This document shows, piece after piece, positions 1-7,541 of a DNA stretch of 45,040 nt. A program made the translations under genes and the position numbers. Below the pieces are notes generated by a model. The model was not told where the DNA came from, did no database searches, and worked only from the letters and a program-made list of their open reading frames with translations. This DNA is from Ruminococcus sp. (lineage in GTDB: Bacteria > Bacillota > Clostridia > Oscillospirales > Ruminococcaceae): contig SVNQ01000011.1 in the NCBI GenBank assembly GCA_015066865.1, positions 1 through 45,040 on the forward strand, written 5' to 3'. The first letter of the stretch is position 1. Each line of letters begins with the position of its first letter.

Positions 1-340
1 TCGCGATCGGATGAGTCAGCCGCAGACAGAAAGCTATACTGCGGCTAAGGGCGGAATCGCGGCACTTACCCATGCGCTTGCGGTCAGCCTGTCTGGGAAG
101 GTGCGTGTCAACTCCATTTCTCCCGGCTGGATTGATACTGCCTACACTGTATATGAGGGTCCAGACGCTGTCCAACAGCCCGTCGGCAGAGTTGGAAATC
201 CTCTTGATATTGCCAATATGGTGCTGTTCCTCTGCTCTGACAAGGCAGGATTTATTACGGGAGAGAATATCTGCATCGACGGCGGCATGACCAAACAGAT
301 GATTTATCATGGGGATCATGGCTGGACTTTATCGGAATAA
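1..340 (+). CDS. SDR-family oxidoreductase, C-terminal part (cut by window edge)
   Basis: This is the C-terminal third of a short-chain dehydrogenase/reductase, an NAD(P)-dependent Rossmann enzyme of the cytoplasm. The reading frame is open to the left edge, so the ATG at 11 is an internal methionine. The catalytic YxxxK pair is visible (Tyr codon 35-37, Lys 47-49 in SYTAAKGG), followed by the family's VNSISPGWI segment and the C-terminal signature FLCSDKAGFITGENICIDGG. The substrate cannot be told from this part. It lies 24 bases before the VOC-fold gene in the same direction, probably in one operon. Confidence 0.9.
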   Translation, partial: RDRMSQPQTESYTAAKGGIAALTHALAVSLSGKVRVNSISPGWIDTAYTVYEGPDAVQQPVGRVGNPLDIANMVLFLCSDKAGFITGENICIDGGMTKQMIYHGDHGWTLSE

Positions 341-364
341 CAAGCTTACAGAGGAGGAATCAGA

Positions 365-745
365 ATGATCAAAGGCATTCACCACATTTCCATGAAATGT
401 AGAAATGAAGAAGAATATAGAAAAGTGCGTAGTTTCTACACTGAAATCCTGCGGCTGTCCGTCATCAAGGAGTGCGAAGCATGCATTCTGCTGGACACGG
501 GCGCAGGGATCGTGGAGATCTTCCGTAACGACACTCAGTCCCTTGGAAAAGGTGTGATACGTCACTTTGCATTTGCTGTTGAAGATGTACAGTCTTGTGT
601 GAATGCAGTCACAGCGGCAGGCTATGAAGTATTCATTGCCCCGAAAAACGTGCAGATTGGCGGCGACCCTGCATTACCTGCAACCATTGCATTCTGTTAT
701 GGACCACTCGGGGAGGAAATTGAGTTTTTCTGTCAGGGGTGGTAA
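365..745 (+). CDS. VOC (glyoxalase/bleomycin-resistance fold) family protein
   Basis: A 126-residue protein that is a single vicinal-oxygen-chelate module of two beta-alpha-beta-beta-beta repeats. The start MIKGIHHISM is typical, with His6 as the likely first metal ligand. VEIF in the middle, RHFAF opening the second half and EEIEFF at the end supply the other His/Glu ligands. A strong GAGGAGG site lies just before the ATG. Such proteins act as lyases, isomerases or dioxygenases on small molecules; the substrate here is unknown. Pairing with an SDR gene suggests a small catabolic or detoxification operon, which is inference. Confidence 0.85.
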   Translation: MIKGIHHISMKCRNEEEYRKVRSFYTEILRLSVIKECEACILLDTGAGIVEIFRNDTQSLGKGVIRHFAFAVEDVQSCVNAVTAAGYEVFIAPKNVQIGGDPALPATIAFCYGPLGEEIEFFCQGW

Positions 746-817
746 GCAAGATGTCATACTATAATTTATGATCAAATTACACTTTATTGATCGGAGACAA
801 ATACATCCTATAACAAA

Positions 818-849
818 ATACCCGTTCCCTAACAAAGGAAACGGGTATA
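818..849. terminator. Bidirectional intrinsic terminator between VOC and GGGtGRT genes
   Basis: An inverted repeat (ATACCCGTT-CC ... GGAAACGGGTAT, one bulged base, loop TAACAAA-like) is followed by ATTTTG on the plus strand and TATTTTG on the minus strand. It lies between two converging genes and can end both transcripts. Confidence 0.75.
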
Positions 850-875
850 TTTTGTATTTCACTTAGAATATTGGT

Positions 876-1874
876 TTACTTCATAGCCTCTTCGATAGCA
901 ACTGCACAAGCTACAGTCATACCAACCATGGGGTTGTTACCTGCACCGATCAGACCCATCATTTCAACGTGAGCCGGAACGGAAGAGGAACCTGCAAACT
1001 GTGCGTCAGAGTGCATTCTGCCGAGTGTATCAGTCATACCATAGGAAGCCGGGCCTGCAGCCATGTTATCAGGATGCAGAGTTCTGCCGGTACCACCGCC
1101 GGATGCTACAGAGAAGTACTTCTTGCCTGCATCTGTGCGCTCCTTCTTGTAAGTACCTGCAACAGGATGCTGGAATCTTGTCGGGTTTGTGGAGTTACCA
1201 GTGATGGAAACGTCAACATTTTCCTTCCACATGATAGCTACGCCCTCAGTTACATCGTTTGCACCGTAGCAGTTTACCTTTGCACGCAGACCATCGGAGT
1301 ATGCCTTGCGGAATACTTCCTTAACTTCGCCTGTGCTGTAGTCCATTTCGGTTTCTACATATGTAAAGCCGTTGATTCTTGCAATGATCTGTGCAGCGTC
1401 CTTGCCAAGACCGTTCAGAATAACTCTCAGGGGATTCTTACGAACCTTGTTTGCCTTTTCTGCAATACCGATTGCACCTTCAGCTGCTGCGAAGGACTCG
1501 TGACCTGCCAGGAATGCGAAGCACTCTGTATCTTCTTCCAGCAGCATCTTGCCGAGGTTGCCGTGACCCAGACCTACCTTACGCTGGTCAGCTACGGAAC
1601 CGGGAATACAGAATGCCTGCAGGCCCTCACCGATTGCAGCAGCAGCGTCAGCAGCTCTTGTGCAGCCCTTCTTGATTGCGATAGCGCAGCCTACTGTGTA
1701 AGCCCACTTTGCATTCTCAAAGCAGATCGGCTGGATGCTTTCGATCAGCTTGTAAATGTCCAGACCCTTTTCCTTGCAAACGTCTGCACATTCTTCAATT
1801 GTGTTAATACCATAAGGAGCGAGAACAGCCAGAATCTGCTTTTCTCTTCTCTCATAAGATTCAAATAATGCCAT
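876..1874 (-). CDS. GGGtGRT protein (family of unknown function)
   Basis: A 332-residue protein with the family's namesake motif GGGTGRT near residue 260, in SVASGGGTGRTLHPDNMA. The glycine-rich C-terminus follows (SSVPAHVEMMGLIGAGNNPMVGMT). The family is common in Clostridia and has no established biochemical role. The start ATG is preceded by AAGGAGG. It lies 14 bases downstream of a NifU-like Fe-S scaffold gene, and the two are probably cotranscribed from the promoter at 2673-2701. That pairing, known to recur in related genomes, suggests a link to Fe-S cluster handling, but this is inference. No signal peptide or membrane segment is visible, so it should be cytoplasmic. Confidence 0.88.
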   Translation of the reverse strand: MALFESYERREKQILAVLAPYGINTIEECADVCKEKGLDIYKLIESIQPICFENAKWAYTVGCAIAIKKGCTRAADAAAAIGEGLQAFCIPGSVADQRKVGLGHGNLGKMLLEEDTECFAFLAGHESFAAAEGAIGIAEKANKVRKNPLRVILNGLGKDAAQIIARINGFTYVETEMDYSTGEVKEVFRKAYSDGLRAKVNCYGANDVTEGVAIMWKENVDVSITGNSTNPTRFQHPVAGTYKKERTDAGKKYFSVASGGGTGRTLHPDNMAAGPASYGMTDTLGRMHSDAQFAGSSSVPAHVEMMGLIGAGNNPMVGMTVACAVAIEEAMK

Positions 1875-1888
1875 GGTAAAAGTCCTCC

Positions 1889-2581
1889 TTATTCTTTTCT
1901 CGGATCAACGATCTTAACAGCATCAGCAACTCTGCCGTACTGACCCTGTGCCTTCTCGAATGCAGTATTTGCATCGTCGCCAGCCTTGATGAAATCCATC
2001 ATCTTGCCGAAGTTTACAAACTTGTAGCCGATGATCTCATTATCTTCGTTCAGAGCCAGACCTGTTACATAACCGTCAGTCATTTCGAGGTAACGGGGAC
2101 CCTTTGCCAGTGTACCGTACATAGTACCTACCTGAGAACGCAGACCCTTACCGAGGTCTTCCAGACCTGCACCTACTACCAGACCGCCCTCGGAGAATGC
2201 ACTCTGGGAACGACCGTATACGATCTGCAGGAACAGTTCTCTCATTGCTGTATTGATCGCATCGCAAACGAGGTCAGTGTTCAGAGCCTCGAGTACAGTT
2301 CTGCCGGGCAAAATTTCGGATGCCATCGCTGCAGAATGTGTCATACCGGAACATCCGATTGTTTCAACCAGAGCTTCCTGAATGATACCTTCCTTAACGT
2401 TCAGTGTCAGTTTGCAGGTGCCCTGCTGAGGTGCGCACCAGCCAATACCATGTGTAAAGCCGGAAATGTCGCTGATCTCCTTAGCCTTTACCCAATTTGC
2501 TTCCTCCGGAATCGGAGCAGCGCCATGAGCTACGCCTTGTGCGATCGGGCACATTGTTTCTACTTCGTGAGAATAAATCAT
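1889..2581 (-). CDS. NifU-like iron-sulfur cluster assembly scaffold protein
   Basis: A 230-residue protein with a NifU/IscU N-terminal-type fold. The block ETIGCSGMTHSAAMASE matches the region around the second scaffold cysteine, and GWCAPQQG supplies an upstream cysteine. The rest (FSEGGLVVGAGLEDLGKGLRSQ and a C-terminal extension) differs from housekeeping SufU/IscU, so this is a lineage-specific version. I chose the ATG at 2581 because an AAAGGAG site lies a few bases before it. A TTG at 2599 would place that site inside the gene. It is the first gene of a two-gene operon with the GGGtGRT protein. Confidence 0.82.
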   Translation of the reverse strand: MIYSHEVETMCPIAQGVAHGAAPIPEEANWVKAKEISDISGFTHGIGWCAPQQGTCKLTLNVKEGIIQEALVETIGCSGMTHSAAMASEILPGRTVLEALNTDLVCDAINTAMRELFLQIVYGRSQSAFSEGGLVVGAGLEDLGKGLRSQVGTMYGTLAKGPRYLEMTDGYVTGLALNEDNEIIGYKFVNFGKMMDFIKAGDDANTAFEKAQGQYGRVADAVKIVDPRKE

Positions 2582-2672
2582 GAGAATAACTCCTTTCAAA
2601 TAAGGCTTTTTATGCCGCTTGATTCAGAACGGCTCCCATTGTCTGAAAACCACCTGTCAGCATACATTTACT

Positions 2673-2701
2673 ATTATACATGATTTCCAAACAGAAATCA
2701 A
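2673..2701 (-). promoter_or_regulatory. SigA-type promoter for the NifU-like/GGGtGRT operon
   Basis: On the minus strand TTGATT (2701-2696) and TATAAT (2678-2673) are separated by 17 bases. A leader of about 85 bases runs to the NifU-like start codon; I see no known riboswitch in it. Confidence 0.7.
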
Positions 2702-2769
2702 GTGGGGAATTGATATTTTTTTACTTTTTTCATATTTTTTCTATGCAAGGTGTTGTTTTTCGGCAAAAG

Positions 2770-3267
2770 CTACAGTTTTATATTTTCTGCATATAGTCTT
2801 AACTTTACCAATTCCTGAAGCCATTCCGGTTCTTGTGCAAATGTAGCCTTCAATTGCATCAGCCGCCGCTTCCCTGTTCTCCTGTCCCACACAGCAAACA
2901 GACGCACCAGTGCATTGTCGCTTACAAGGCTTTTCTCAATACTCTGGTTATCATACTCATAAAATGCATCATAAAATTCGTTCTGATCAAAACAGCCTTC
3001 CTCAGCGACTGCATTGCACAGCTTTTTCCAGCGTTCCTCCAAAGATTCCACTTCAGTTTGCATTTGCATTTTTCGGGAAACCGCAGCACTCCAGTCGAAA
3101 TAGCTGCTTTTGAAAACCTCAATATCATCAAACAGGATCGCCACCCTACCCTCTTCGTCGTGGGATTCACGGTAGCGTGTTGCAAAAAAACGGATATGTC
3201 CTTTTAAGGAATCACAGATATTCTCCTGTTCCAGCTTTTTGCGCATAGCACTGAATGAGATCGGCAT
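2770..3267 (-). CDS. SF0329-like family protein of unknown function
   Basis: A 165-residue soluble protein rich in charged residues. DSLKGHIRFFATRYRESHDEEGR near the N-terminus and LVRLFAVWDRRTGKRRL near the C-terminus resemble the small uncharacterised family often labelled SF0329; I recall this similarity and have not searched for it. The start at 3267 (MPISFSAM) is set by AGGAGG seven bases upstream; a start at 3297 lacks such a site. It begins 14 bases after queA ends and is probably its operon partner. No catalytic motif, signal peptide or membrane segment is seen. Confidence 0.6.
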   Translation of the reverse strand: MPISFSAMRKKLEQENICDSLKGHIRFFATRYRESHDEEGRVAILFDDIEVFKSSYFDWSAAVSRKMQMQTEVESLEERWKKLCNAVAEEGCFDQNEFYDAFYEYDNQSIEKSLVSDNALVRLFAVWDRRTGKRRLMQLKATFAQEPEWLQELVKLRLYAENIKL

Positions 3268-3281
3268 GATTTTCCTCCTAC

Positions 3282-4313
3282 TTACGGAAGAATGCACATA
3301 CTATCTCCGAACGAAAAGAATCTGTACTTCTCCTCTACGGCGATCTTATACGCATTCATTGTATTTTCATAGCCCATGAATGCCGACACCAGCATGATGA
3401 GCGTGCTTTCGGGCAGATGGAAATTCGTAATAAGTCCGTCGATCACCTTGAATGTATAGCCGGGATAGATGAAAATATCCGTATCCCCCTCACATTCAGT
3501 GAGCGTGTCGCCGCATCGCTGTGCGGCACTCTCCAGTGTGCGGCAGGAGGTGGTACCAACGGAAATGACACGTCCGCCGTTTGCCTTTGTCTGATTGATC
3601 AGGTCAGCCGTTTCCCTGGGTAACATAAAATGCTCGGTATGCATATGATGTTTCAGGATATCATCTTCCTTGACAGGACGGAAGGTGCCAAGTCCGACAT
3701 GGAGAGTCACATACGCAATATTCACACCCATTTGGCGGATCTCATCGAGCATATCGCTTGTGAAATGCAGTCCAGCCGTGGGGGCTGCGGCAGAGCCAAG
3801 CTCACGGGAATACACCGTCTGGTAGCGTTCCTTATCCTGAAGCTTTTCTGTAATATAGGGCGGCAGGGGCATCTGTCCGACATCCTCAAGGGCGGTGTAG
3901 AAATTCCCCTCGCACTCAAATTTTACGATACGGTTTCCGTCCTCTTTGACTTCGAGGACTTCGGCGCACAGCCGTCCGTTTCCAAATGAAAAACGAGCAC
4001 CGGGCTTGCATTTTTTTCCGGGACGGCAGATGATCTCCCAAGTCTTGTCTCCGTGCTGGGACAACAGCAGAAATTCTACAAAGCTGCCCGTCCCCTCCTT
4101 CTCGCCGTACAGACGCGCGGGAAGAACTCTGGAATCGTTGAGTACAAGCAGATCACCTGCACGAAGCTGCTTTGTCAGATCATAGAAATGCAGATGCTCA
4201 CAAGCACCGCTTTCACGGTTGACAGAGAGCATTCTGGAAGAATTTCGAGGCTCAAGAGGATGCTGGGCGATCAGTTCTTCGGGTAGATCATAATAAAAAT
4301 CGGATTTTTTCAT
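3282..4313 (-). CDS. queA: S-adenosylmethionine:tRNA ribosyltransferase-isomerase QueA
   Basis: A 343-residue protein that transfers and isomerises the ribosyl group of SAM onto 7-aminomethyl-7-deazaguanine in tRNA, giving epoxyqueuosine. The family start [19 protein letters not shown] is followed by [41 protein letters not shown] and the C-terminal [17 protein letters not shown]. The length is normal. The start at 4313 is supported by AGGAG and by the family N-terminus; a longer frame to 4601 runs backwards through the lysine riboswitch and is not credible. It is divergent from asd. Confidence 0.95.
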   Translation of the reverse strand: MKKSDFYYDLPEELIAQHPLEPRNSSRMLSVNRESGACEHLHFYDLTKQLRAGDLLVLNDSRVLPARLYGEKEGTGSFVEFLLLSQHGDKTWEIICRPGKKCKPGARFSFGNGRLCAEVLEVKEDGNRIVKFECEGNFYTALEDVGQMPLPPYITEKLQDKERYQTVYSRELGSAAAPTAGLHFTSDMLDEIRQMGVNIAYVTLHVGLGTFRPVKEDDILKHHMHTEHFMLPRETADLINQTKANGGRVISVGTTSCRTLESAAQRCGDTLTECEGDTDIFIYPGYTFKVIDGLITNFHLPESTLIMLVSAFMGYENTMNAYKIAVEEKYRFFSFGDSMCILP

Positions 4314-4341
4314 GGTAACTCCTGTTTTTTTAAAATTTTTC

Positions 4342-4370
4342 TTGACAAATGCGTCGAGAAATGCTATTAT
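4342..4370 (+). promoter_or_regulatory. SigA-type promoter for asd-dapA-dapB
   Basis: Consensus TTGACA (4342-4347), a 17-base spacer and TATTAT (4365-4370), with a TGC extended -10 just before it. Transcription would begin about seven bases downstream, right at the first strand of the lysine riboswitch P1 helix. Confidence 0.85.
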
Positions 4371-4378
4371 ATATGTAG

Positions 4379-4538
4379 GATAGAGGTGCGGCAGCAATGA
4401 GTAGCAGTCTGGAGGAAGCTCATTCCCTTGAATTTCTGCAAAAGGTAATGCCGCCGAAGTTGTCAGGTGTGAGCTGCCTGCTTCTGGTGTTGCATTGAAT
4501 AAGTGCCGCACTGTCATCATGCATGATGGAGAGCTATC
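4379..4538 (+). promoter_or_regulatory. Lysine riboswitch (L-box)
   Basis: This leader fills most of the 342-base gap between queA and asd. It carries the conserved L-box blocks in order: AGAGGTGC, GAGTAGCAG, AAAGGTAATGCCGCCGAAG, GTGAGCTGCCTGCTTCTGG, CACTGTCATCATGCATGATGGAG. The ends GATAG and CTATC close helix P1. It stands before asd, dapA and dapB, genes of the lysine pathway that such riboswitches repress when lysine is abundant. A terminator hairpin follows at 4576, so control is by premature termination. Confidence 0.93.
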
Positions 4539-4575
4539 GGTGAACACACCTATAATTCTATTATAACGCATGATG

Positions 4576-4598
4576 AGCCGGTTTTCAACCGGTTTTTT
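4576..4598 (+). terminator. Riboswitch-controlled terminator before asd
   Basis: The stem CCGGTT/AACCGG, extended by A-U and G-U pairs, has a TTC loop and is followed by a run of six T. It lies between the lysine riboswitch and the asd start and is the likely expression platform. Confidence 0.8.
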
Positions 4599-4655
4599 CA
4601 ATATCTTAAAAAATTTTTTTGAACGGCTAACCGTTCAAGGTAAGGAGTATGCTTT

Positions 4656-5735
4656 ATGAAACAGTACAATGTAGGTATTCTCGGTGCAACCGGTATGGTA
4701 GGTCAGCGTTTTGCAACGCTGCTGGAAAACCATCCGTGGTTCAACGTAAAGGTTCTTGCGGCTTCCCCCAGAAGTGCAGGCAAAACATATGAGGAGGCTG
4801 TCGGCAGCCGCTGGGCAATGACAACTCCCATGCCCGAGAGCATGAAGAATATGATCATCCGTGATCTGAATACGGACATCGAGGCAATTGCTGCTGAAGT
4901 GGATTTCGTATTCTGTGCAGTGGATATGAAGAAGGACGAGATCAAGGCTCTGGAAGAAGCGTATGCAAAGGCTGAGTGCCCGGTTGTTTCCAACAACTCC
5001 GCACATCGCTTTACACCCGATGTTCCGATGGTCGTTCCGGAGATCAACCCTGAACACATTGAGATCATCAAGTCACAGAGAGAGCGCCTTGGCACAAAGA
5101 GAGGCTTCGTGGCTGTTAAGTCCAACTGCTCCATCCAGAGCTATGTTCCGGCACTGCATCCGCTGAAGAAATTCGGTCTGAAGAATGTTCTGGCTTGTAC
5201 TTATCAGGCAATTTCCGGTGCAGGCAAGACTTTTGAAACATGGCCGGAAATGGTTGACAACCTGATTCCGTTCATCGGCGGTGAGGAAGAAAAGTCCGAG
5301 CAGGAGCCGCTGAAGGTATGGGGTACCATCGAAAATGGTGAGATCGTAAAGGCTGCATCCCCCTCCATCACGACACAGTGCCTGCGTGTTCCCGTTTCCG
5401 ATGGTCACACGGCTGCTGTATTCGTTTCCTTTGAGCAGAAGCCCACAAAGGAAGAGATCCTGAAGCTCTGGGAAGATTTCAAGGGTGTTCCGCAGGAACT
5501 TGAACTGCCTTCCGCACCGAAGCAGTTCCTGCACTATTTCACAGAGGACAACAGACCGCAGGCTAACCTTGACAGAAACCTTGAAAAGGGTATGGCTGTT
5601 TCCGTAGGCCGTCTGCGTGAAGATACACAGTATGACTACAAGTTCGTTTGCCTCTCCCACAACACTCTCAGAGGCGCAGCAGGCGGTGCTGTTCTGCTCG
5701 CAGAGCTGCTCGCAGCAAAGGGTTATTTTGACTGA
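4656..5735 (+). CDS. asd: Aspartate-semialdehyde dehydrogenase
   Basis: A 359-residue enzyme that reduces L-aspartyl phosphate to aspartate semialdehyde with NADPH, the branch point to lysine, diaminopimelate, methionine and threonine. The N-terminal Rossmann motif is GILGATGMVGQRF, and the catalytic Cys158 lies in VKSNCSIQSY. The sequence (SGAGKTFETWPEMVDN, SVGRLREDTQYDYKFVCLSHNT) belongs to the archaeal/fungal-type subfamily rather than the E. coli type. AAGGAG lies before the ATG. It is the first gene after the lysine riboswitch. Confidence 0.96.
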   Translation: MKQYNVGILGATGMVGQRFATLLENHPWFNVKVLAASPRSAGKTYEEAVGSRWAMTTPMPESMKNMIIRDLNTDIEAIAAEVDFVFCAVDMKKDEIKALEEAYAKAECPVVSNNSAHRFTPDVPMVVPEINPEHIEIIKSQRERLGTKRGFVAVKSNCSIQSYVPALHPLKKFGLKNVLACTYQAISGAGKTFETWPEMVDNLIPFIGGEEEKSEQEPLKVWGTIENGEIVKAASPSITTQCLRVPVSDGHTAAVFVSFEQKPTKEEILKLWEDFKGVPQELELPSAPKQFLHYFTEDNRPQANLDRNLEKGMAVSVGRLREDTQYDYKFVCLSHNTLRGAAGGAVLLAELLAAKGYFD

Positions 5736-5749
5736 TTGCACATAATTTC

Positions 5750-5771
5750 CTCCCGATCGGATGATCGGGAG
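5750..5771 (+). other. Intercistronic hairpin between asd and dapA
   Basis: A perfect nine-base-pair inverted repeat CTCCCGATC/GATCGGGAG with a short loop lies in the 80-base gap between the two genes. No T-run follows, so it is more likely an mRNA stability or processing element, or a weak attenuator, than a terminator. Confidence 0.5.
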
Positions 5772-5815
5772 AATGCATAATATGACCGATCCATAGAATT
5801 TTCGGAGGGAATCTT

Positions 5816-6712
5816 ATGAAGAATACTATTTTTACAGGTGCCGGCGTTGCAATTATCACTCCGTTTAACCCGGATGGTTCCATTGATTTTGACGGCCTTG
5901 GCACACTGATTGATTACCAGATCGAAAATGGCACTGATGCCATTATCATCTGCGGTACAACGGGTGAATCCTCCACAATGACGGAGGAAGAGCATCTGTC
6001 CTGCATCCGCTATGCGGTAGAGCGCACGGCACACCGTGTTCCTGTAATTGCAGGCACGGGCAGCAACGACACAAGAACTGCAATTGAGCTTTCTGTTGAA
6101 GCTGAAAAGATCGGTGCAGACGGACTGCTGATGGTAACTCCCTACTACAACAAGACCACACAGGCAGGTCTGGTAGCACACTTTACCATGATCGCTAACA
6201 GTGTGAACATTCCGATCATCCTCTACAACATCCCCGGCCGTACAGGCATGGGATTCACTGTGGAGACACTCAAGGAGCTGTCCAACCACAAAAATATTGT
6301 GGCAGTTAAGGAAGCAAGCGGCAATATCAGCTATGCTATGCAGGTTGCTGCTGCTTGCGGCGATAAGCTGGACATCTACAGCGGCAACGATGATATGATC
6401 GTTCCGATGATGGCACTGGGCGCAAAGGGTGTTATTTCTGTACTTTCCAACATTCTTCCGCAGGAAACACATGACATGTGTCAGTACTGTCTGGACAACA
6501 ATTTCCAGCCGGCAATTGATATGCAGATCAAGTATCTGGATCTGATCAATTCCTTGTTCTGCGAAGTAAATCCCATTCCGATCAAGGAAGCAATGAACCT
6601 GCTGGGTATGGCATCGGGTGGATGCCGCATGCCGCTGACTAAGATGAGCAGCGACAATGTTGCAAGACTGATGGCATCCCTGCAGAAGCTCGGCATGCTG
6701 GAGATCGAATAA
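5816..6712 (+). CDS. dapA: 4-hydroxy-tetrahydrodipicolinate synthase
   Basis: A 298-residue TIM-barrel aldolase that condenses pyruvate with aspartate semialdehyde. The Schiff-base Lys165 is in VAVKEASG, the catalytic Tyr138 is in LYNIPGRT, and the threonine pair is in CGTTGESS (residues 46-53). YYNKTTQAGL at about 110-119 is also typical. The length is normal and GGAGGG precedes the ATG. It lies between asd, which supplies its substrate, and dapB, which uses its product. Confidence 0.97.
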   Translation: MKNTIFTGAGVAIITPFNPDGSIDFDGLGTLIDYQIENGTDAIIICGTTGESSTMTEEEHLSCIRYAVERTAHRVPVIAGTGSNDTRTAIELSVEAEKIGADGLLMVTPYYNKTTQAGLVAHFTMIANSVNIPIILYNIPGRTGMGFTVETLKELSNHKNIVAVKEASGNISYAMQVAAACGDKLDIYSGNDDMIVPMMALGAKGVISVLSNILPQETHDMCQYCLDNNFQPAIDMQIKYLDLINSLFCEVNPIPIKEAMNLLGMASGGCRMPLTKMSSDNVARLMASLQKLGMLEIE

Positions 6713-6732
6713 GCATCGGGAGGTACAAAGCG

Positions 6733-7497
6733 ATGGAACAGGTAAAAATTCTCATCAGCGGTGCCAATGGCAAGATGGGGCATGCAGTTGCAGCTGCCAT
6801 TGCAGGACGTGAGGACTGCGTGGTATGCGCAGGCGTGGATCTGTACACAAAGCAATATGCGGATTTTCCGATTTTTGAAAAGCTGACGGATGTTTCCGAA
6901 AAGCCCGATGTTGTGATTGACTTCTCCAATCCTGCAATCCTCGATGATCTGCTGGATTACTGCCAGGTCAACGGTGTTCCCTGTGTTCTGGCAACTACCG
7001 GATACAGTGAGGAACAGATCACCAAGATCAGAAAAGCAGCAAATTCCATTCCGGTGTTCTTCTCATTCAACATGTCGCTGGGCATCAACCTGCTGGTACA
7101 GCTTGCAAAGAAGGCTGTTTCTATTCTGGGTGGACAGTTTGATATTGAGATCGTAGAAAAACACCACAACCAGAAGATCGACGCACCCAGCGGTACGGCG
7201 ATCATGCTGGCAGATGCAATGAATGAGGAACTGGATAACAAGTATCACTATGTATATGACCGTCATTCCAAGCGTCAGAAGCGTGATGCAAAGGAAATCG
7301 GCATGCATGCCATTCGCGGCGGTACGATCGTAGGCGAACACGATATTATCTTTGCCGGACATGACGAAGTGATCACCCTCTCCCATTCTGCGGCTTCCAA
7401 GGAAGTGTTTGCAGTTGGTGCGGTGAATGCAGCGGTATTCCTTGCAAAGCAGGATGCCGGCATGTATGATATGAGCCAGCTGATGGCACAGGCGTAA
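6733..7497 (+). CDS. dapB: 4-hydroxy-tetrahydrodipicolinate reductase
   Basis: A 254-residue NAD(P)H-dependent reductase that follows DapA. The dinucleotide motif is SGANGKMGHAV near the N-terminus. The catalytic and substrate region is EKHHNQKIDAPSGTA at about residues 140-154, and HAIRGGTIVGEHDIIFAG follows. The GGGAGG site lies 21 bases after the dapA stop. It is the last gene of the lysine-riboswitch operon, followed by a strong terminator. Later lysine-branch genes are not in the window. Confidence 0.97.
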   Translation: MEQVKILISGANGKMGHAVAAAIAGREDCVVCAGVDLYTKQYADFPIFEKLTDVSEKPDVVIDFSNPAILDDLLDYCQVNGVPCVLATTGYSEEQITKIRKAANSIPVFFSFNMSLGINLLVQLAKKAVSILGGQFDIEIVEKHHNQKIDAPSGTAIMLADAMNEELDNKYHYVYDRHSKRQKRDAKEIGMHAIRGGTIVGEHDIIFAGHDEVITLSHSAASKEVFAVGAVNAAVFLAKQDAGMYDMSQLMAQA

Positions 7498-7507
7498 TGA
7501 AACAAGA

Positions 7508-7541
7508 ATCCCCATGAAGTCATACTTCATGGGGATATTTT
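7508..7541 (+). terminator. Intrinsic terminator after dapB
   Basis: A perfect 13-base-pair stem (7508-7520 with 7524-7536, loop CAT) is followed by ATTTTT. It lies directly between the converging dapB and HAD genes. The minus-strand flank is less T-rich, so its role for the HAD gene is less certain. Confidence 0.9.

Noticed and set aside
969..1868. Long open frame on the plus strand, about 299 codons
   Set aside because: It lies wholly antisense to the GGGtGRT gene, has a cysteine-rich composition without any family motif, and lacks a ribosome binding site. It is a codon-bias shadow.
4314..4601. N-terminal extension of QueA by about 96 residues
   Set aside because: The extension would be translated from the reverse strand of the lysine riboswitch and terminator; QueA's normal N-terminus with AGGAG is at 4313.
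5723..6472. Minus-strand frame of about 249 codons opposite dapA
   Set aside because: It covers the DapA active-site region in antisense and has no ribosome binding site or family likeness.
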